Positions 5,591-13,183 of a stretch of 13,183 nt of DNA are shown here, in pieces (within the stretch, counting starts at the first letter, position 1; every line of letters begins with the position of its first letter). The position numbers and the translations under genes are program-made. This DNA is from CAYGXH01 sp964354485 (GTDB taxonomy: Bacteria > Bacteroidota > Ignavibacteria > UBA10030 > SZUA-254). The notes under the pieces were generated by a model that was given only the letters and a program-made list of their open reading frames with translations, ran no database searches and was not told where the DNA came from. The stretch spans positions 1-13,183 of the forward strand of contig CAYGZY010000108.1 in NCBI GenBank assembly GCA_964354485.1, written 5' to 3'.

Positions 5591-6040
5591 ATGGAAGAAA
5601 ATCGCCGGATTATCGGTATTGATTACGGATCAAAGAGGATCGGTGTGGCTATGAGCGATCCTCTCAACATAATTGCTCAGGGTTTATGTATCGTTCCTAA
5701 TACCGATCAGGCACTGAAGGCGATTCAGGAAATTGTCGAAAAGCACAACGCAGGGGCGATCGTTATAGGCATGCCGCTCAATTTGAAGGGGGATAGAGGC
5801 CGGACGGCGGTTGAAGCAGAAGCATTTGCTCACAGTCTCGAAGAGAACCTTTCCATTCCTGTCGTTCGTCAGGACGAGCGTTTCACGACAACCATCGCGC
5901 ACCGTACACTCAGGTCCATGAATACCGGTAAGAAGGAGCGCCGGAATAAGGAACGGATCGATCTCATGGCGGCGGCATTAATACTCCAGAGTTATCTCGA
6001 CAGATTAAATGTTATACGGAGAGAACAAGGCCTGGAATGA
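5591..6040 (+). CDS. ruvX: RuvX/YqgF-family nuclease (putative pre-16S rRNA nuclease)
   Basis: A 149-residue protein of the RNase H-like YqgF family, known for a role in 16S rRNA 5'-end processing and proposed as a Holliday-junction resolvase. Motifs are GIDYGSKRIGVAMSD (9-23) with catalytic Asp11, VIGMPLNLKG (58-67), QDERFTT (94-100) with Asp95/Glu96, and ERIDLMAAALILQSYLD (121-137) with the third acidic residue Asp124; all are intact. The ribosome binding site GAGGT (5574-5578) overlaps the HU stop codon, and the stop overlaps the mtgA start as ATGA, which suggests coupled translation. Length is normal for the family. Confidence 0.95.
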   Translation: MEENRRIIGIDYGSKRIGVAMSDPLNIIAQGLCIVPNTDQALKAIQEIVEKHNAGAIVIGMPLNLKGDRGRTAVEAEAFAHSLEENLSIPVVRQDERFTTTIAHRTLRSMNTGKKERRNKERIDLMAAALILQSYLDRLNVIRREQGLE

Positions 6041-6789
6041 ATCTGCGCGGAAAATTCGAACCAATAATCGTTGTGGTCCGAAATATCGGATTGTGGGTGC
6101 GCCGCCATCTGGTTCTCACTGCCCTGATGCTGTTATGCCTCTTTGTGTTTCTCGAATACCTTTCTCTCCCCTCAAAGGCCGAACTGAGAAAAATCAGGAA
6201 GGTAAATCCGCGGGTAACCGCGCTTATGAAACAGAGGCAGGAGGAGGCGGAAAAGAGGAAGAAGAAATTTTATTTAAGCCAGCAGTGGGTACCCCTTTCG
6301 CTGATTAACGACAACCTGAAGCGAGCAGTCATCGTAGCAGAGGACGGCACGTTTTATCAGCATGAGGGCATAGACTGGTATGAGGTGAAGGAATCGATAA
6401 GGAAGGATATTCAGAAAGGCAGATTCGCAAGAGGTGCGAGTACCATCACACAACAACTAGTAAAAAATCTCTTTCTCTCGACTTCCAAAGACCCGATCCG
6501 TAAATTAAAAGAGGTGATTATCGCCATGATGCTCGAGGATGAACTTCCGAAGTCGCGTATTCTGGAGCTTTACCTGAATATCATCGAATTGGGTGACGGT
6601 CTTTTCGGAGTTGAAGCCGCTTCGCAAAAATATTTCGGCAAGCATGCTTCCGAATTAACCCGTGAAGATGCCGCGCGCCTCGCCGCTGTCATACCCAGTC
6701 CGCTCCGCCACGTGCCAACGGGCGATACACGGTACGTGCGGAACAGGACGAATGTTATACTGGCACGGATGAGCGCCCGGGGATGGTGA
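6037..6789 (+). CDS. mtgA: monofunctional peptidoglycan glycosyltransferase (GT51)
   Basis: This enzyme polymerises lipid II into glycan strands on the periplasmic face of the inner membrane. The 250-residue protein has a short basic N-terminus, one membrane anchor (about 26-43, LVLTALMLLCLFVFLEYL), a charged linker, and a GT51 domain (about 82-240). The domain shows AEDGTFYQHEGIDW (101-114) with catalytic Glu102, RGASTITQQLVKNLFLS (132-148), the ELYLNIIELGDGLFG block (177-191) with the second Glu184, and the AAS..YFGK motif (194-202). There is no transpeptidase domain. AAGG lies six bases before the ATG, inside ruvX; the ATG overlaps the ruvX TGA by four bases. The domain ends shortly after PSPLRHVP, as in relatives. 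Confidence 0.95.
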   Translation: MNLRGKFEPIIVVVRNIGLWVRRHLVLTALMLLCLFVFLEYLSLPSKAELRKIRKVNPRVTALMKQRQEEAEKRKKKFYLSQQWVPLSLINDNLKRAVIVAEDGTFYQHEGIDWYEVKESIRKDIQKGRFARGASTITQQLVKNLFLSTSKDPIRKLKEVIIAMMLEDELPKSRILELYLNIIELGDGLFGVEAASQKYFGKHASELTREDAARLAAVIPSPLRHVPTGDTRYVRNRTNVILARMSARGW

Positions 6790-7487
6790 GAACAGGGATC
6801 AATGAGGATAAAATCGAGATGAATTACCGCGACGTCAATCTGCTGATTGAAGGGGGTGAAGGTTTCACCGTGGAATTCAAAAGGCGCATCTCTTCGCCTG
6901 AAAAAATTGCGCGAACAATAATTTCCTTTGCGAATACGAAAGGCGGTACAATTTTATTCGGTGTAGACGACGATGGTTCGATCATCGGAGTTGAGAGTGA
7001 AAAGTCGGAAATTGAACTGATCGAAATTGCCGGACGTGATTTCGTAGATCCTCCGATTGAACCCTTGATCGATATCGTACCATTCGACGGGCGGGATGTC
7101 ATTGTATGCCACATTGCTGAAAGCAAGGTAAAACCTCATTACTTTCTTGGTGCGCAGGACGGGCTCGACGGAGAATACACCCGCGTGTACATCAGAGTGA
7201 ACGATAAAACGATAATGGCGAGCAAAGAGGTTGTCAGGATTCTCCAGAATGAAAATCCTGATGCCCCGCCGCTCACCATGGCGATCGGTGAAAATGAGCG
7301 GCGATTGTTTAGCTACCTCGACGACCACGAGAGAATCACTGTCCGCGAATTCGGCAGGTTAGTGAACATCAGCGACAGGCGTGCATCACGCATTCTGGTA
7401 CGTCTGGTGCGGACCGGAGTTATCCGAATCCACACGCATGAAAAGACCGAATATTTTACATTAGCTTATGATATTACGGCTAAATGA
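6783..7487 (+). CDS. AlbA_2 (Schlafen AAA_4-like) domain protein with C-terminal winged helix
   Basis: The N-terminal part (about 18-155) is an AlbA_2-type putative DNA-binding domain: EGFTVEFKRR (26-35), SFANTKGGTILFGVDDDG (48-65), and the late RVYIRVNDKTIMAS segment (134-147). The C-terminal part (about 168-232) looks like a winged helix-turn-helix, with NISDRRASRILVRLVRTGV at 195-213 as the recognition region. Proteins with this plan are usually annotated as ATP-binding proteins or transcriptional regulators; the actual activity is unproven. The longest frame overlaps mtgA by seven bases, but homologues of this type tend to begin about where Met13 (base 6819, MNYRDVNLLIEGGEG) lies, so the start is uncertain. 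It is the last gene of the rel run and may regulate it. Confidence 0.82.
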   Translation: MVRTGINEDKIEMNYRDVNLLIEGGEGFTVEFKRRISSPEKIARTIISFANTKGGTILFGVDDDGSIIGVESEKSEIELIEIAGRDFVDPPIEPLIDIVPFDGRDVIVCHIAESKVKPHYFLGAQDGLDGEYTRVYIRVNDKTIMASKEVVRILQNENPDAPPLTMAIGENERRLFSYLDDHERITVREFGRLVNISDRRASRILVRLVRTGVIRIHTHEKTEYFTLAYDITAK

Positions 7488-7535
7488 GAACGATGATCCT
7501 GACAAACATTATCACATCCCGCAATCCGGTACCGG

Positions 7536-7564
7536 TCAACATTTTTTTCCCTTACAATTACAAT
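7536..7564 (+). promoter_or_regulatory. weak promoter candidate for the hybrid kinase
   Basis: TCAACA (7536-7541) and TACAAT (7559-7564) are 17 bp apart in the 129-bp gap before the kinase; TACAAT also occurs at 7553-7558. Just upstream is a small palindrome, CCGGTACCGG (7526-7535), which might bind a regulator. Confidence 0.3.
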
Positions 7565-7616
7565 CTGCATCCAGTTTGCATTTCCGTCATATTTATTTCT
7601 AATTTCCATTAAATCT

Positions 7617-10600
7617 ATGAAATCACTCTCAAAGCTGTCTGTTTCAAACGAACGCATTTTATTCTCTCTGTCAGAAATAATGACCGACCTGCTCGCCGTT
7701 TGCGATGTGAACGGAACGGTTCACGCAGCAAACAATCAATGCAGGAAATATTTCGGGCAGAAAGTCCGCTGGAGACGGATGAGCCTCCGGCTCAATGGTG
7801 GACCTATGCCTCGGTTTGAGCGTATAATCAATGCGGCTGACAGAAAGTCATTCAGGGACTCTTTCCGTCGTTGTGTGAACGGGGGGAAGGAGCAATCTCT
7901 ACGGTGCCGTACGACGAGCACGAACGACGGTGAAATGATATTCGATATCCGTCTGGTCCGGATCGGTGGTGTATCGGGGGATAAGCGGCACATTCTGGTG
8001 CTTGCACGAGATGTAACATCAGCGGTCGATGCAGAAAAGCAGATTCGACTGCTTGCCACTACGGTGAGCTGTACGCGGGATGCGTTTGTAATGACCGATC
8101 AGAAAGGAAAATTTCTTTTCCTGAGTCCGTCAACGAAAAATATGTACGGATATTCTGAGAAGGAACTGATCGGGAAGAATATCCGTCTATTGCGGTCGCG
8201 TTCTACGACGAAGAATCTTCAGCTTGAGATTGCTCAGGCAACGCTCAACGGGGGTTGGTCGGGTGAAATCATCGAACGAAGGAAGGATGGGAGTGAATTT
8301 CCGGTTGAATTATGGACATCACCCATGTACGATATTGACCGCAAGCCGTTGGCAACCATATGGGTGACAAGAGATATTTCCGCGAGGAAACAAGCCGAAC
8401 AGAAATTACGGAGTATTGCTGAAAGACTTCAGTTGATGTTAGACAACATCGATCTCCTCGTGTTCGAGCTTGATGCCGATGGTCGTTTCCTCCTTTCGCG
8501 CGGAAAAGCTTTGGAGAAATTGGGACTGAAACCGGATGAAGTGGTGGGCGTTTCTGCACTTGAACTTTACAAGGCATTTCCAGACGTCGTGGATTTACTC
8601 TCGGCGACGTATAAGGGACAGCAAGTGGCAAAGGATGTAGAGGTCGGTGGCTACATTTGGGGAGTAAATTCCATACCGTTACGGGATAGACGCGGGAAGA
8701 TCATTAGGGTGTTCGGTACGGCTGTCGATGTCTCGGAGAGATACAGGGCTGAAGAAACACTCCGCCGCGAATCAAAACTCCTGCGGACCTTAATGGACAA
8801 TATACCTGATACAATATATTTCAAAGATCTGAATTCCCGTTTTACGCGCATCAATAAAGCACAGGCGAAGGTCCTCAATGTAAATAATCCGGATGACGCG
8901 ATAGGTAAAACAGATGCGGATTTCTTCCCGCGCGAACATGCTGATCGTGCATTAAGAGACGAGCAGGATGTCATGCAATACGGTAAACCGCTCCTCGGGA
9001 AAGTGGAGCACATTATTTATCCGGATGGGTCGGTGCAGTGGTTTTCAACGACAAAAGTACCGATGAGAGACGAAGAAGGAAGAATCAGCGGCATGGTCGG
9101 CAGTTCAAGAGACATCACCGATTTAAAATATGCCGAGGAGCTGGAAGATGCGCTGTATCGTATCGCGGAAGAGACGAGTTCAGCTACCGATCTGAAGAAA
9201 GTATTTTCGACGATCCATGGCATCATAAGCGAGCTGATGTACGCAAAAAATTTCTTTATCGCTTTGTACGACAAGAAAAACGATATTCTTTCTTTTCCGT
9301 ACTTCGTCGACGAAGTCGATGTCCCCCCTGAACCGGGAACGGCGGGAAAGGGACTCACGGCGTATATCCTGCGGACGGGAAGATCTCTGTTGTGCAATCA
9401 GGAGGTGAGCGATGAGCTGGAGAGCAGGGGGGAAGCGGAATTGGTGGGGGTACCGTGTCCGATCTGGCTGGGCGTGCCTCTGATTATCGAAGGAGAATCG
9501 ATCGGTGCAATGGTCGTCCAACACTATTCGGATCCGAATGCTTACGGGGAACGTGAAAAGAATATACTTGAATTCGTATCGACACAGGTTGCCAAAGCAA
9601 TACAACGGAAGCGAACCGAGGAGATTATAAAGGAGAGTGAGGATCGGTATCGGGCGTTTGTCGAGCAGAGTTCGGAAGGGATTTGGCGGTATGAGTGTCA
9701 AGTACCGATTCCCGTTACCCTCCAGGAAGATGAGCAGGTGAAACTTCTCTTCGAAAGCACACATCTGGCCGAGTGCAACGATGCAATGGCGCACATGTAC
9801 GGGTATTCCTCCTCGCTGGATCTCATCGGCACGCGCTTGATGGATTTGCTGCCGGTCGAAGACCCGCACAACAGCGAATTCCTGAAGCAGTTTATCCGTT
9901 CGGGATACCGGATCAAGGATGCGGAATCACACGAAGTTGACAGGGGCGGCGATGTTCGGATAATAATGAATAATCTTCTCGGCCTTATTGAGAATGGCGC
10001 GTTAATTCGCATCTGGGGCATTCAACGGGATATTACCGAGAGGAGACATTCAGAAAATCTCCTCCTGCATTCGGAGGAAAAATACAGAACCCTTTTCGAA
10101 GAGTCGCAGGATTGCATCATACTGAGCGAACCCGATGGATCTCTCCTCGATATCAATCCGGCCGGCGTGAAACTCTTCGGATACTCGGACAAGGACGAGC
10201 TCCTCCGGAAGAACGCGGCTTCCGACCTTTATTTTAATCCCACGGATCGCAATAAATTCCGTGATAGCATTGATACGGACGGCCTGATCAAGGATCTTGA
10301 GGTTACTGTCGTACGAAAAGACGGACAGAAGCGGGTTGTCCTGGAAAGCTCGAGCGTTATCCGCGATCCTATGAATCAGATCGTGGGCTACCGGTCATTT
10401 CTGCGTGATATAACGGAACGGAAAAAGCTGGAAGAGCAGCTGCGGCAAGCTCAAAAGATGGAGAGCATCGGTACTCTGGCAGGCGGCGTGGCGCACGACT
10501 TTAACAACATTCTCGGTATTATTCTTGGTTATGCTTCGCTGCTGGCAACGCCGGATCTCGACGAGGCGAAGGCCAAGCAAAGTATAGAAACGATCAAACG

Positions 10601-11600
10601 GGCCGGTCAGCGCGGTGCGGATTTGGTCAGGCAGTTACTCACATTTGCCCGGAAGGGTGATCCAAGCTTCTCATCTGTCAATTTGAACGAGACGGTAAGC
10701 GAATTGATGAAAATGCTGAAGCAGACCTTCCCGAGGACGGTTGCGATCGTCGGTGAACTGAGCGATAATCTTCCGTCAGTCGTCGCGGATCCGAGCCAGC
10801 TCCATCAGGCGCTCCTCAATCTCTGTGTAAATTCCCGTGATTCGATGGTCGGCGACGAACCCAGCAGTCCCGGGGGCGGAACGCTGACAATCTCGACCGG
10901 ATTTCTGAAATATAAGGATGTCATCGCCCGGTTTATCAACGCCAAACCGAATGATTATGTGTTCATAGAGGTAGGGGATACCGGCGTTGGCATGGATGAG
11001 GCAACGCTCGGAAGGATGTTTGAACCATTCTTTACGACGAAGGAAATCGGCAAAGGAACGGGCCTTGGTCTCGCAGTCGTCTATGGCGTCGTCAACAGCC
11101 ACGATGCGCTGGTCGACGTTCAGAGCAAGAAAGGCGTAGGAACAAGATTCACGCTCTACTTCCCCGTTCCACAACAGATGCAGGCCGTCGAAAAGCGGGA
11201 AGAAATTGTGGCGAGCGGGATAAAATCCGGAAGCGAAACAATTCTCCTCGTGGAAGACGAGGATATGCTTGCGCTTCTTCTTAAGCAAATTTTAGAGGAT
11301 AATGGGTATACGGTAATCATCGCAAAAGACGGAGAGGAAGGATTAAGTATCTACAAAAACAGATCGCAGGAGATCCATCTCATACTGTCCGATATGGGAT
11401 TGCCGCTTCTGGGGGGATATGAAATGTTTATGAAGATGAAGGAGATCAATCCGCGCGTGAAGGCAATCATGGCAAGCGGTTATTTCAATCCGAATTTAAA
11501 AATGGATTTGATAAATGCCGGCGCAAAGGATTTTATTCAGAAGCCATACGTTGCGGACAACGTTATCGCGCGGGTTCGCGAAGTACTCGATGAAGAATAA
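7617..11600 (+). CDS. soluble multi-PAS/GAF hybrid sensor histidine kinase
   Basis: A 1327-residue hybrid kinase with no membrane segment, so it should sense cytoplasmic signals. Domains in order: a divergent PAS (about 15-135), PAS 148-258, PAS 268-378, PAS 385-505, GAF 525-662, PAS 673-810, PAS 818-938, HisKA 943-1012 with phospho-accepting His960 in GGVAHDFNN, HATPase 1055-1183 (Asn1072 in LNLCVNSRDSM, DTGVGMD 1121-1127, GTGLGL 1147-1152), and a receiver 1206-1325 (Glu1213-Asp1214, phospho-acceptor Asp1259 in LSDMGLP, Lys1309 in QKP). Most PAS domains end with the usual RDITERK-type junction (for example 807-809 and 931-935). All catalytic boxes look intact. There is no DNA-binding output, so phosphate probably passes to another protein. 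It ends 10 bp before the convergent methyltransferase gene. Which PAS domains bind ligands cannot be told. Confidence 0.95.
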   Translation: MKSLSKLSVSNERILFSLSEIMTDLLAVCDVNGTVHAANNQCRKYFGQKVRWRRMSLRLNGGPMPRFERIINAADRKSFRDSFRRCVNGGKEQSLRCRTTSTNDGEMIFDIRLVRIGGVSGDKRHILVLARDVTSAVDAEKQIRLLATTVSCTRDAFVMTDQKGKFLFLSPSTKNMYGYSEKELIGKNIRLLRSRSTTKNLQLEIAQATLNGGWSGEIIERRKDGSEFPVELWTSPMYDIDRKPLATIWVTRDISARKQAEQKLRSIAERLQLMLDNIDLLVFELDADGRFLLSRGKALEKLGLKPDEVVGVSALELYKAFPDVVDLLSATYKGQQVAKDVEVGGYIWGVNSIPLRDRRGKIIRVFGTAVDVSERYRAEETLRRESKLLRTLMDNIPDTIYFKDLNSRFTRINKAQAKVLNVNNPDDAIGKTDADFFPREHADRALRDEQDVMQYGKPLLGKVEHIIYPDGSVQWFSTTKVPMRDEEGRISGMVGSSRDITDLKYAEELEDALYRIAEETSSATDLKKVFSTIHGIISELMYAKNFFIALYDKKNDILSFPYFVDEVDVPPEPGTAGKGLTAYILRTGRSLLCNQEVSDELESRGEAELVGVPCPIWLGVPLIIEGESIGAMVVQHYSDPNAYGEREKNILEFVSTQVAKAIQRKRTEEIIKESEDRYRAFVEQSSEGIWRYECQVPIPVTLQEDEQVKLLFESTHLAECNDAMAHMYGYSSSLDLIGTRLMDLLPVEDPHNSEFLKQFIRSGYRIKDAESHEVDRGGDVRIIMNNLLGLIENGALIRIWGIQRDITERRHSENLLLHSEEKYRTLFEESQDCIILSEPDGSLLDINPAGVKLFGYSDKDELLRKNAASDLYFNPTDRNKFRDSIDTDGLIKDLEVTVVRKDGQKRVVLESSSVIRDPMNQIVGYRSFLRDITERKKLEEQLRQAQKMESIGTLAGGVAHDFNNILGIILGYASLLATPDLDEAKAKQSIETIKRAGQRGADLVRQLLTFARKGDPSFSSVNLNETVSELMKMLKQTFPRTVAIVGELSDNLPSVVADPSQLHQALLNLCVNSRDSMVGDEPSSPGGGTLTISTGFLKYKDVIARFINAKPNDYVFIEVGDTGVGMDEATLGRMFEPFFTTKEIGKGTGLGLAVVYGVVNSHDALVDVQSKKGVGTRFTLYFPVPQQMQAVEKREEIVASGIKSGSETILLVEDEDMLALLLKQILEDNGYTVIIAKDGEEGLSIYKNRSQEIHLILSDMGLPLLGGYEMFMKMKEINPRVKAIMASGYFNPNLKMDLINAGAKDFIQKPYVADNVIARVREVLDEE

Positions 11601-11610
11601 GAAGTTACTT

Positions 11611-12141
11611 TTAGTTGAGGATGCGTATGCATTCGAAAATCGCAATCCCGAATGCAACCGCTGCGTTAAGCGATTGTTTCATCCCAAACATCGGAATTTC
11701 GATGCCAAGGTCTGCACACTCGATAATTTCTTTTGATACGCCGGTTATTTCGTTTCCCACGATAATGCAGAGCGGAAAATCTACCCGGTCGAGAGAATAG
11801 TAAGGAATGCTCGGGTGAACGTGTTCAAGGACGCAGATTTTGACTTTTTGTGATTTGAGACGGTGAATTATATCCATGGGGTTTTTTGCGTACTCCCACG
11901 GAACAGTTTTCGTCGCACCAAGCGCCGTCTTGTCGATTTCCTTCCTTGGGGGATGCGGTGTAAAGCCGCTTAGGTAGAGTTTTTCTATCCTTGCCCCATC
12001 GGCAATTCTGAATATGGCTCCCACATTGTAAAGACTCCGTATATTGTCCATCAGGCCATATACAGGAAATCTCTCTAATTTCGACAAATTTTCCGGGGAA
12101 TGGCGAAATTGTGCAATCTCTTCGTGTGTCATTTTGCGCAT
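11611..12141 (-). CDS. SpoU/TrmH-family RNA methyltransferase
   Basis: A 176-residue SPOUT methyltransferase with the three family motifs: motif 1 NIRSLYNVGAIFRIADG (33-49), motif 2 CIIVGNEITGVSKEII (125-140) and motif 3 IEIPMFGMKQSLNAAVAFGI (147-166). These proteins bind S-adenosylmethionine in a trefoil knot and methylate tRNA or rRNA, often as a 2'-O-ribose methyl group. It is short, without the extra N-terminal domain of RlmB, and closer in size to TrmL, but the target cannot be told. It converges on the kinase gene with 10 bp between stops and diverges from cmk. A TATATT box (12157-12152 on the minus strand) lies 10 bases before the ATG, which would give a very short leader. Confidence 0.93.
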   Translation of the reverse strand: MRKMTHEEIAQFRHSPENLSKLERFPVYGLMDNIRSLYNVGAIFRIADGARIEKLYLSGFTPHPPRKEIDKTALGATKTVPWEYAKNPMDIIHRLKSQKVKICVLEHVHPSIPYYSLDRVDFPLCIIVGNEITGVSKEIIECADLGIEIPMFGMKQSLNAAVAFGIAIFECIRILN

Positions 12142-12178
12142 AGATTCGATGAATATAATGATTTTTATTCATTTTTGA

Positions 12179-12207
12179 TTGATTAACAATGAGGTATTTT
12201 GTATATT
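12179..12207 (+). promoter_or_regulatory. sigma-70-like promoter for cmk-ispH
   Basis: TTGATT (12179-12184) and TATATT (12202-12207) are spaced exactly 17 bp apart, the same geometry and -10 box as the rel promoter. Transcription would start near 12214. This makes an ATG at 12179 unusable and supports the TTG start of cmk at 12245. Confidence 0.6.
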
Positions 12208-12244
12208 ACCTGACCGTAGTGTCCTCCATGATGCATGTAAATAT

Positions 12245-12937
12245 TTGAAGAAACTAGTCATTGCCATTGATGGTCCTGCCGCATCAGGCAAGAGTACCAC
12301 TGCAAAATTAGTTGCGAAACGTCTCGGGTATATGTACATCGATACAGGCGCCATGTATCGTGCCATAACGTTTAAAGTGCTCGAAAATAATATCCCGATC
12401 GATGATGAATCTGCCATTTCCCGACTGGCAGAGGTTACCCGCATCGAGATGACGGAGAATAATGATCATCTGACAGTGTTCCTTGACAAGCGCGATGTTA
12501 CGAAAGAAATTCGATTGCAGGCTGTGACCAATGCGGCCAGCGCCGTCAGCTCCCACAGAATAGTCCGTGAGCTGATGGTCCGGGAACAGCAGCGCATGGG
12601 GCAACGCGGAGGAGTAGTGGTTGAGGGAAGAGACATCGGTACCGTAGTTTTTCCCGGCGCCGAGCTGAAAATTTTTATGATTGCCTCTCCCGAAATTCGC
12701 GCTGAACGCCGGCGAAAAGAATTAGATGCGAGCGGCGTAAAAGTTCCAGTCGAACAGCTGGTTAAAGAGATCGTTGAACGTGATAGAAAGGATTCAGAGC
12801 GGTATCTGAGTCCCTTGAAACGCGCCGACGGCGCTATTGTGCTTGATACGTCCCACATGACGATCGATGAACAGGTTGATTTTATATTGGATAAGGTGAA
12901 AAGACTTACTAACGGAACGGATGAGAGTACGCATTGA
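12245..12937 (+). CDS. cmk: cytidylate kinase
   Basis: Cmk phosphorylates CMP and dCMP with ATP in pyrimidine nucleotide supply. From the TTG at 12245 the protein is 230 residues, the normal length, and begins (M)KKLVIAIDGPAASGKSTTAK with the P-loop GPAASGKST. The following YIDTGAMYRA is the CMP-site motif; VVVEGRDIGTVVFP and the lid-like RAERRRKEL..RDRKDSERYLSPL are also typical. An in-frame ATG at 12179 would add 22 residues (MINNEVFCILPDRSVLHDAC...) not expected in the family and would sit in the -35 box of the promoter, so TTG is preferred; no Shine-Dalgarno sequence is visible. Its end overlaps ispH by 17 nt. Confidence 0.95.
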   Translation: MKKLVIAIDGPAASGKSTTAKLVAKRLGYMYIDTGAMYRAITFKVLENNIPIDDESAISRLAEVTRIEMTENNDHLTVFLDKRDVTKEIRLQAVTNAASAVSSHRIVRELMVREQQRMGQRGGVVVEGRDIGTVVFPGAELKIFMIASPEIRAERRRKELDASGVKVPVEQLVKEIVERDRKDSERYLSPLKRADGAIVLDTSHMTIDEQVDFILDKVKRLTNGTDESTH

Positions 12938-13183
12938 TCAGAGCGCCGGCTTTTGCTGGGGTGTTATCAGGACAATCAACATCGCGGAGACAAAGTTAAA
13001 GGAGAAAGAGAGGGACAGCAATCTCTACGTCCTGGGCGATATCATACACAATCCGATGGAAATCGAGAGACTTGAGAAAGAAGGATTGAAGACGATATCC
13101 AGTGCCGACTTGTCCGGTATCCGCGACGGAAAAGTCTTAATCCGTGCGCACGGCGAACCTCCCTCTACCTTCGAAGAGGCGAA
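12921..13183 (+). CDS. ispH: 4-hydroxy-3-methylbut-2-enyl diphosphate reductase, N-terminal part (partial)
   Basis: The first 87 residues of IspH (LytB), which makes IPP and DMAPP in the last step of the MEP isoprenoid pathway with a [4Fe-4S] cluster. The start MRVRIDQSAGFCWGVIRTI places the cluster ligand at Cys12, as in the family; GDIIHNPMEIERL carries substrate-site His43 and LIRAHGEP carries His77. The gene starts inside the last codons of cmk in another frame (17-nt overlap), so translation is probably coupled. The rest, including the other two cluster cysteines, lies beyond the right edge. Short for that reason only; no defect is seen. Confidence 0.93.
   Translation, partial: MRVRIDQSAGFCWGVIRTINIAETKLKEKERDSNLYVLGDIIHNPMEIERLEKEGLKTISSADLSGIRDGKVLIRAHGEPPSTFEEA

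Noticed and set aside
9180..9869. 229-codon minus-strand frame inside the hybrid kinase
   Set aside because: It is antisense to the GAF/PAS region of a continuous kinase gene, with no recognisable protein motif.

Overview
The window looks like an ordinary chromosomal stretch from a bacterium of the Bacteroidota/Ignavibacteriota (FCB) group, moderate in GC. The best clue is the gene fragment at the left edge, which ends in a type IX secretion (Por) C-terminal sorting domain. Strong sigma-70-like promoters with TATATT -10 boxes and several start codons with little or no Shine-Dalgarno sequence fit this. This assignment is inference; no phylogenetic marker was compared.

Left part (1-933): the end of a secreted T9SS protein; a non-coding stretch with a 65-nt two-tiered hairpin (184-248); a tRNA-Pro(CGG) gene; and directly after it a small GIY-YIG endonuclease gene closed on its right by a second, partial copy of the same tRNA. 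Every matching position of the two tRNA copies lies 309 bp apart, and only the 17-nt anticodon arm differs. This tRNA-nuclease unit is the most unusual thing in the window and looks like a minimal tRNA-targeted mobile element.

Middle (934-7487): a single-domain Rcp/CheY-like response regulator, the ribosome-assembly GTPase Der, then a compact run starting from a near-consensus promoter at 2908-2936: bifunctional (p)ppGpp synthetase/hydrolase (Rel), an HU/IHF-like DNA-binding protein, RuvX/YqgF, a monofunctional peptidoglycan glycosyltransferase (MtgA) and an AlbA_2/winged-helix regulator. The last four are separated by 15 bp or overlap, so the run is probably one transcription unit joining stringent response, nucleoid, RNA/DNA maintenance and cell-wall synthesis. 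Rel has an RFKN in place of the family's RxKD motif. A 57-codon ORF on the minus strand lies in the der-rel gap and is only a candidate gene.

Right part (7488-13183): a 1327-residue soluble hybrid histidine kinase (about six PAS domains, one GAF, HisKA, HATPase, receiver); a convergent SpoU/TrmH-family RNA methyltransferase; and, divergent from it, cmk (cytidylate kinase, probable TTG start behind a good promoter) overlapping by 17 nt with ispH, which runs off the right edge. No CRISPR array, rRNA, prophage or full insertion sequence was seen.
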